DNA of 7,670 nucleotides, from contig JAOUPE010000071.1 in NCBI GenBank assembly GCA_029880025.1, positions 1-7,670 of the forward strand, written 5' to 3'. The notes under the pieces were generated by a model. That model did not search any database, had not been told where the DNA came from, and saw only the letters and a program-made list of their open reading frames with translations. The position numbers were made by a program, and so were the translations under genes. Source of the stretch: Caldifarciminota bacterium. GTDB lineage: Bacteria > Hydrothermota > Tepidihabitantia > Tepidihabitantales > JAOUPE01. Below are positions 5,650-7,670 of this stretch, in pieces. Within the stretch, counting starts at the first letter, position 1. Every line of letters begins with the position of its first letter.

Positions 5650-6501
5650 GTGAAATTTTTGGATAAGCTGGATGCCAGGATTGGTCTACAGATTCTTTTC
5701 GATTTCGATGATGTGACCGATGCGATAAAATTCGCTAAAGACAACGGCTTTCGTAATCTTGAGTTGAATCTGAATAATATCGGTTTCTGGCAACAGCTGG
5801 GCAAAAGTCAGGAGCGGAAAAAAATTCGTGGTTTTGCCGAAAATAACGATGTCCGGCTCCTGGTTCATAGTCCGGAGGGGCTATCGTTCTTTGTTCCGGA
5901 CCAAAAAATAAGAACGGCGGCACTCGATTCCTTGAAAATAATAATTGATTGGTCAAAAGAATTAGACATTGAACGAGTGACTTTCCATTTAGGTTCCGAC
6001 CTTTTTTTCGGAATGTCGGGAAAACGAATTGCGACCTATGAATTCTTTCCGGATTATTTCCAAAAGACTATTACTGAGGTGCTGACCGAAATAAAAAAAT
6101 ATGCGAAAGACAAAACCTGTGTTTGTGTTGAAAACGTTGGTGGATTCCGCTATCCATTTGTTCTGGAGATATTGGATAGACTTTTAGGTGAGAATCTTGC
6201 CTTAACCATGGATATCGGACATATCTACCGGATGTCGGGCGAAATCAGAGAAAACGAGATCGCCTTCTTCCAAGACCATAAAAAATTCATTAAGAATTGT
6301 CATATCCATGACAACAACAGCGAATGGGACCAGCATAATATAATAGGGGAGGGGAAGATTGATTTTGTGCCATATTTTAAAATGCTGGCAGATACCGATT
6401 CTTATCTGATTTTTGAAGTGAGACCAAAAGAATCAGCCGTCGAATGTTTGCGCCGGTTCAATTCAATCATTGTGCCAAAACTTGTTGCTCCGGAAAGTTA
6501 A
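5650..6501 (+). CDS. AP endonuclease 2/xylose isomerase-like TIM-barrel protein
   Basis: Complete 283-residue TIM-barrel protein starting at GTG. It belongs to the superfamily that joins endonuclease IV with sugar and sugar-phosphate isomerases/epimerases, which use divalent metals. Likely ligands in order are H73 (VHSPEG), H113 (FHLG), E161 (VENVGG), D188 and H191 (MDIGH), H218 (CHIHDN), D227 and H229 (DQH, before IIGEGKID) and E256 (FEVRP). All nine positions have a counterpart among the endonuclease IV zinc ligands, including the 40-residue H-H spacing and the DxxH and DxH pairs. However, the HIHDN...DQH..GEG.ID block is also common in sugar phosphate isomerase/epimerase proteins, and endonuclease IV's own signatures are not obvious. 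I therefore call the family, not the substrate. The GTG is chosen because a perfect promoter places +1 on it. An SDR epimerase follows after 54 bases under its own promoter. Confidence 0.85.
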   Translation: MKFLDKLDARIGLQILFDFDDVTDAIKFAKDNGFRNLELNLNNIGFWQQLGKSQERKKIRGFAENNDVRLLVHSPEGLSFFVPDQKIRTAALDSLKIIIDWSKELDIERVTFHLGSDLFFGMSGKRIATYEFFPDYFQKTITEVLTEIKKYAKDKTCVCVENVGGFRYPFVLEILDRLLGENLALTMDIGHIYRMSGEIRENEIAFFQDHKKFIKNCHIHDNNSEWDQHNIIGEGKIDFVPYFKMLADTDSYLIFEVRPKESAVECLRRFNSIIVPKLVAPES

Positions 6502-6517
6502 ATCTAAAAGTTAACTC

Positions 6518-6545
6518 TTGACAAATGATAGTTTCGTAATATTAT
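6518..6545 (+). promoter_or_regulatory. Promoter for the SDR epimerase gene
   Basis: A perfect TTGACA (6518-6523), a 16-base spacer and TATTAT (6540-6545). The predicted +1 near 6552 leaves about four bases before the ATG at 6556, a near-leaderless transcript. An overlapping TAATAT at 6537-6542 is less likely because its spacer would be 13. Confidence 0.7.
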
Positions 6546-6555
6546 TCTTAAGAAA

Positions 6556-7524
6556 ATGAGCAGGAATGCTCTTGTAACTGGTGCCAACGGGTTTATCGGC
6601 AGTCATCTGGTTGAGGGGTTACTGGCACGAAATTATCGGGTTCTAGGTCTGGTGCGTAAAACTTCCAATTTAGAATGGCTAAAAGATTTGCCGGTTGAAC
6701 TACATTACGGTGAAGTGACTGACCGGCAATCGCTCTATCCAGTGGTCAAAGATGTTGATTTTATCTTTCACACGGCTGGTGCAACCAAAGCCAGAAATAA
6801 AGCGGAATACGAGAATATCAATTATCAGGGGACGAAAAATCTTTTAGAAGTTTGTCTGGAAACTAATCCCAATCTTAAACGATTGGTTTATTTCTCGAGT
6901 CTGGCAGCTGCCGGACCATCGAATAATTCTCATCCCAAAAATGAAGATGGCGAATGTTTACCGGTAAGTCTTTACGGTGAGGCAAAACTGAAAACCGAAA
7001 AGCTGGTAGTCGAGTTTGGCAAGAAATTGCCAACCGTTATCTTACGCCTGCCGACGGTATATGGACCGCGCGACCGTGACGGTTTAGCTTATTTTCAAAT
7101 TCTTAAAAAAGGGTTTCGACCGGTTTTTGGCGATATGTTTTCGGTGCTTTTCATTAAAGACACGGTTGCGGCAGCAATGCTATGCATCGAGAAAGATATT
7201 AAATCCGGCGAAATCTATTGTGTTTCGGATGGCAATTGCTATTCGCTGGATGAGATGGCAGATATTGCCGAGAAATTAATCGGAGTAAATACATTTCGTT
7301 TCAGAGTGCCAAAACCAGTATTAAGTCTTTATGCCGGTCTTCTCGGTAAATTTTCTAAAAGCCAGACCATAATCAATCAAGATAAAATTAAAGAGTTGAC
7401 ACAGAAGTGTTGGACCTGTAATATTAATAAGATAAGGAATGAATTGGGATTCAATCCCCAATTCAACTTGGTGGAAGGATTAAAACTGACAATCGGGTGG
7501 TATAAAGAACGGAGGTGGCTATGA
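6556..7524 (+). CDS. NAD(P)-dependent epimerase/dehydratase (extended SDR)
   Basis: Complete 322-residue extended short-chain dehydrogenase/reductase, the family of nucleotide-sugar epimerases/dehydratases and related reductases. The N-terminal nucleotide site is TGANGFIG (8-15, GxxGxxG). HTAGATKA (72-79) corresponds to the strand-4 cofactor loop and NINYQGTKNLLE (87-98) is the usual helix. FSSLAAAG (113-120) holds the active-site serine and Y140-GEA-K144 is the catalytic YxxxK. RLPTVYGPRDRDG (164-176) and FIKDTVAAAML (199-209) are typical substrate-domain elements. The C-terminal LGF-P...EGL..T..WY ending is complete. The substrate cannot be told; a sugar nucleotide or an isoprenoid/sterol-like ketone are both possible. 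No signal peptide. Its stop overlaps the next start (ATGA). Confidence 0.93.
   Translation: MSRNALVTGANGFIGSHLVEGLLARNYRVLGLVRKTSNLEWLKDLPVELHYGEVTDRQSLYPVVKDVDFIFHTAGATKARNKAEYENINYQGTKNLLEVCLETNPNLKRLVYFSSLAAAGPSNNSHPKNEDGECLPVSLYGEAKLKTEKLVVEFGKKLPTVILRLPTVYGPRDRDGLAYFQILKKGFRPVFGDMFSVLFIKDTVAAAMLCIEKDIKSGEIYCVSDGNCYSLDEMADIAEKLIGVNTFRFRVPKPVLSLYAGLLGKFSKSQTIINQDKIKELTQKCWTCNINKIRNELGFNPQFNLVEGLKLTIGWYKERRWL
7511..7516 (+). promoter_or_regulatory. Shine-Dalgarno of the downstream coupled gene
   Basis: GGAGGT, five bases before an ATG at 7521, lies inside the final codons of the SDR gene. Together with the ATGA overlap it decides that the frame starting at 7521 is a real, translationally coupled gene. 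Confidence 0.8.
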
Positions 7525-7670
7525 CGAAGAAAGAAATCCTGCAGCAGCTCGAAGCTGTGGCAAAACAGATTGGGGTAAAAGTCGTGTATGACGATTTGCG
7601 CGGTGAAGGTGGATTTTGCCGGTGCAAAGACCGCCACTATCTGATATTGAATTCCCGATTGTCGCAAGCA
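7521..7670 (+). CDS. Conserved-looking hypothetical protein (5' 50 codons, cut by window)
   Basis: An open frame from the ATG at 7521 to the window edge (50 codons), starting MTKKEILQQLEAVAKQIGV. An amphipathic first helix is followed by VVYDDLRGEGGFCRCKDRHY (21-40) and LILNSRLS. The pattern of an N-terminal helix, then GEGG-CR...R..LILN..LS, resembles small uncharacterised bacterial proteins I have seen, but I cannot name a family. Two cysteines (33 and 35, CRC) are notable. It overlaps the SDR stop codon by four bases and has a strong Shine-Dalgarno, so it is certainly co-translated with the SDR. The function is not known and the C-terminal end is outside the window. Confidence 0.8.
   Translation, partial: MTKKEILQQLEAVAKQIGVKVVYDDLRGEGGFCRCKDRHYLILNSRLSQA

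Noticed and set aside
7377..7667. Minus-strand 96-codon open frame at the right end
   Set aside because: Antisense to the SDR C-terminus and the coupled small gene; no Shine-Dalgarno, promoter or family motif.

Overview
The window reads as an ordinary stretch of bacterial chromosome carrying housekeeping genes. I see no phage, CRISPR array, transposase or defence locus. The presence of SecG, ribosomal protein L21, dUTPase, RNase HI and two valine tRNAs marks it as bacterial. Base composition is moderately AT-rich. Several genes lack a recognisable Shine-Dalgarno sequence, tRNA 3' CCA ends are not encoded, and rplU is not followed by rpmA. Together these suggest a deep-branching or uncultivated lineage (a candidate phylum such as WOR-3/Stahlbacteria would fit), but the sequence does not prove a taxon.

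Left half (1-3854, minus strand), in transcription order: a coiled-coil C4 zinc-ribbon protein; an intergenic segment holding a large inverted-repeat element; RNase HI; an LpxL/PatA-type membrane acyltransferase; dUTPase; and a family 4 glycosyltransferase cut by the window edge. From RNase HI onward the genes are tightly packed (17, 1 and 50 bases apart) and look like one operon. The acyltransferase and glycosyltransferase resemble, by motif, the PatA/PimA pair that makes acylated glycolipids in actinobacteria. That is an inference from motifs, not proof of substrate.

Middle (3867-4955): tRNA-Val(GAC) with its own promoter and terminator on the minus strand, divergent secG-rplU on the plus strand with overlapping stop and start codons, then convergent tRNA-Val(CAC) on the minus strand. 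Right part (5020-7670): an orphan 144-residue protein on the minus strand, then divergently a metal-dependent TIM-barrel protein of the AP endonuclease 2/xylose-isomerase-like superfamily, an extended SDR epimerase/dehydratase, and the first 50 residues of an unknown protein that is translationally coupled to the SDR.

The most interesting signal is regulatory. Six promoters read by eye share TTGACA (or TTGACT), a spacer of exactly 16 bases and a TAnnnT -10 box. Their positions imply leaderless or near-leaderless transcripts: the GTG start of the TIM-barrel gene falls on the predicted +1, and tRNA-Val(CAC) appears to start at or next to its mature 5' end. Clear Shine-Dalgarno sequences appear only in front of internal, overlapping cistrons. 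The second notable item is a roughly 150-base nested palindrome between the zinc-ribbon gene and rnhA, of the dispersed 'CATTGCGAG' type.
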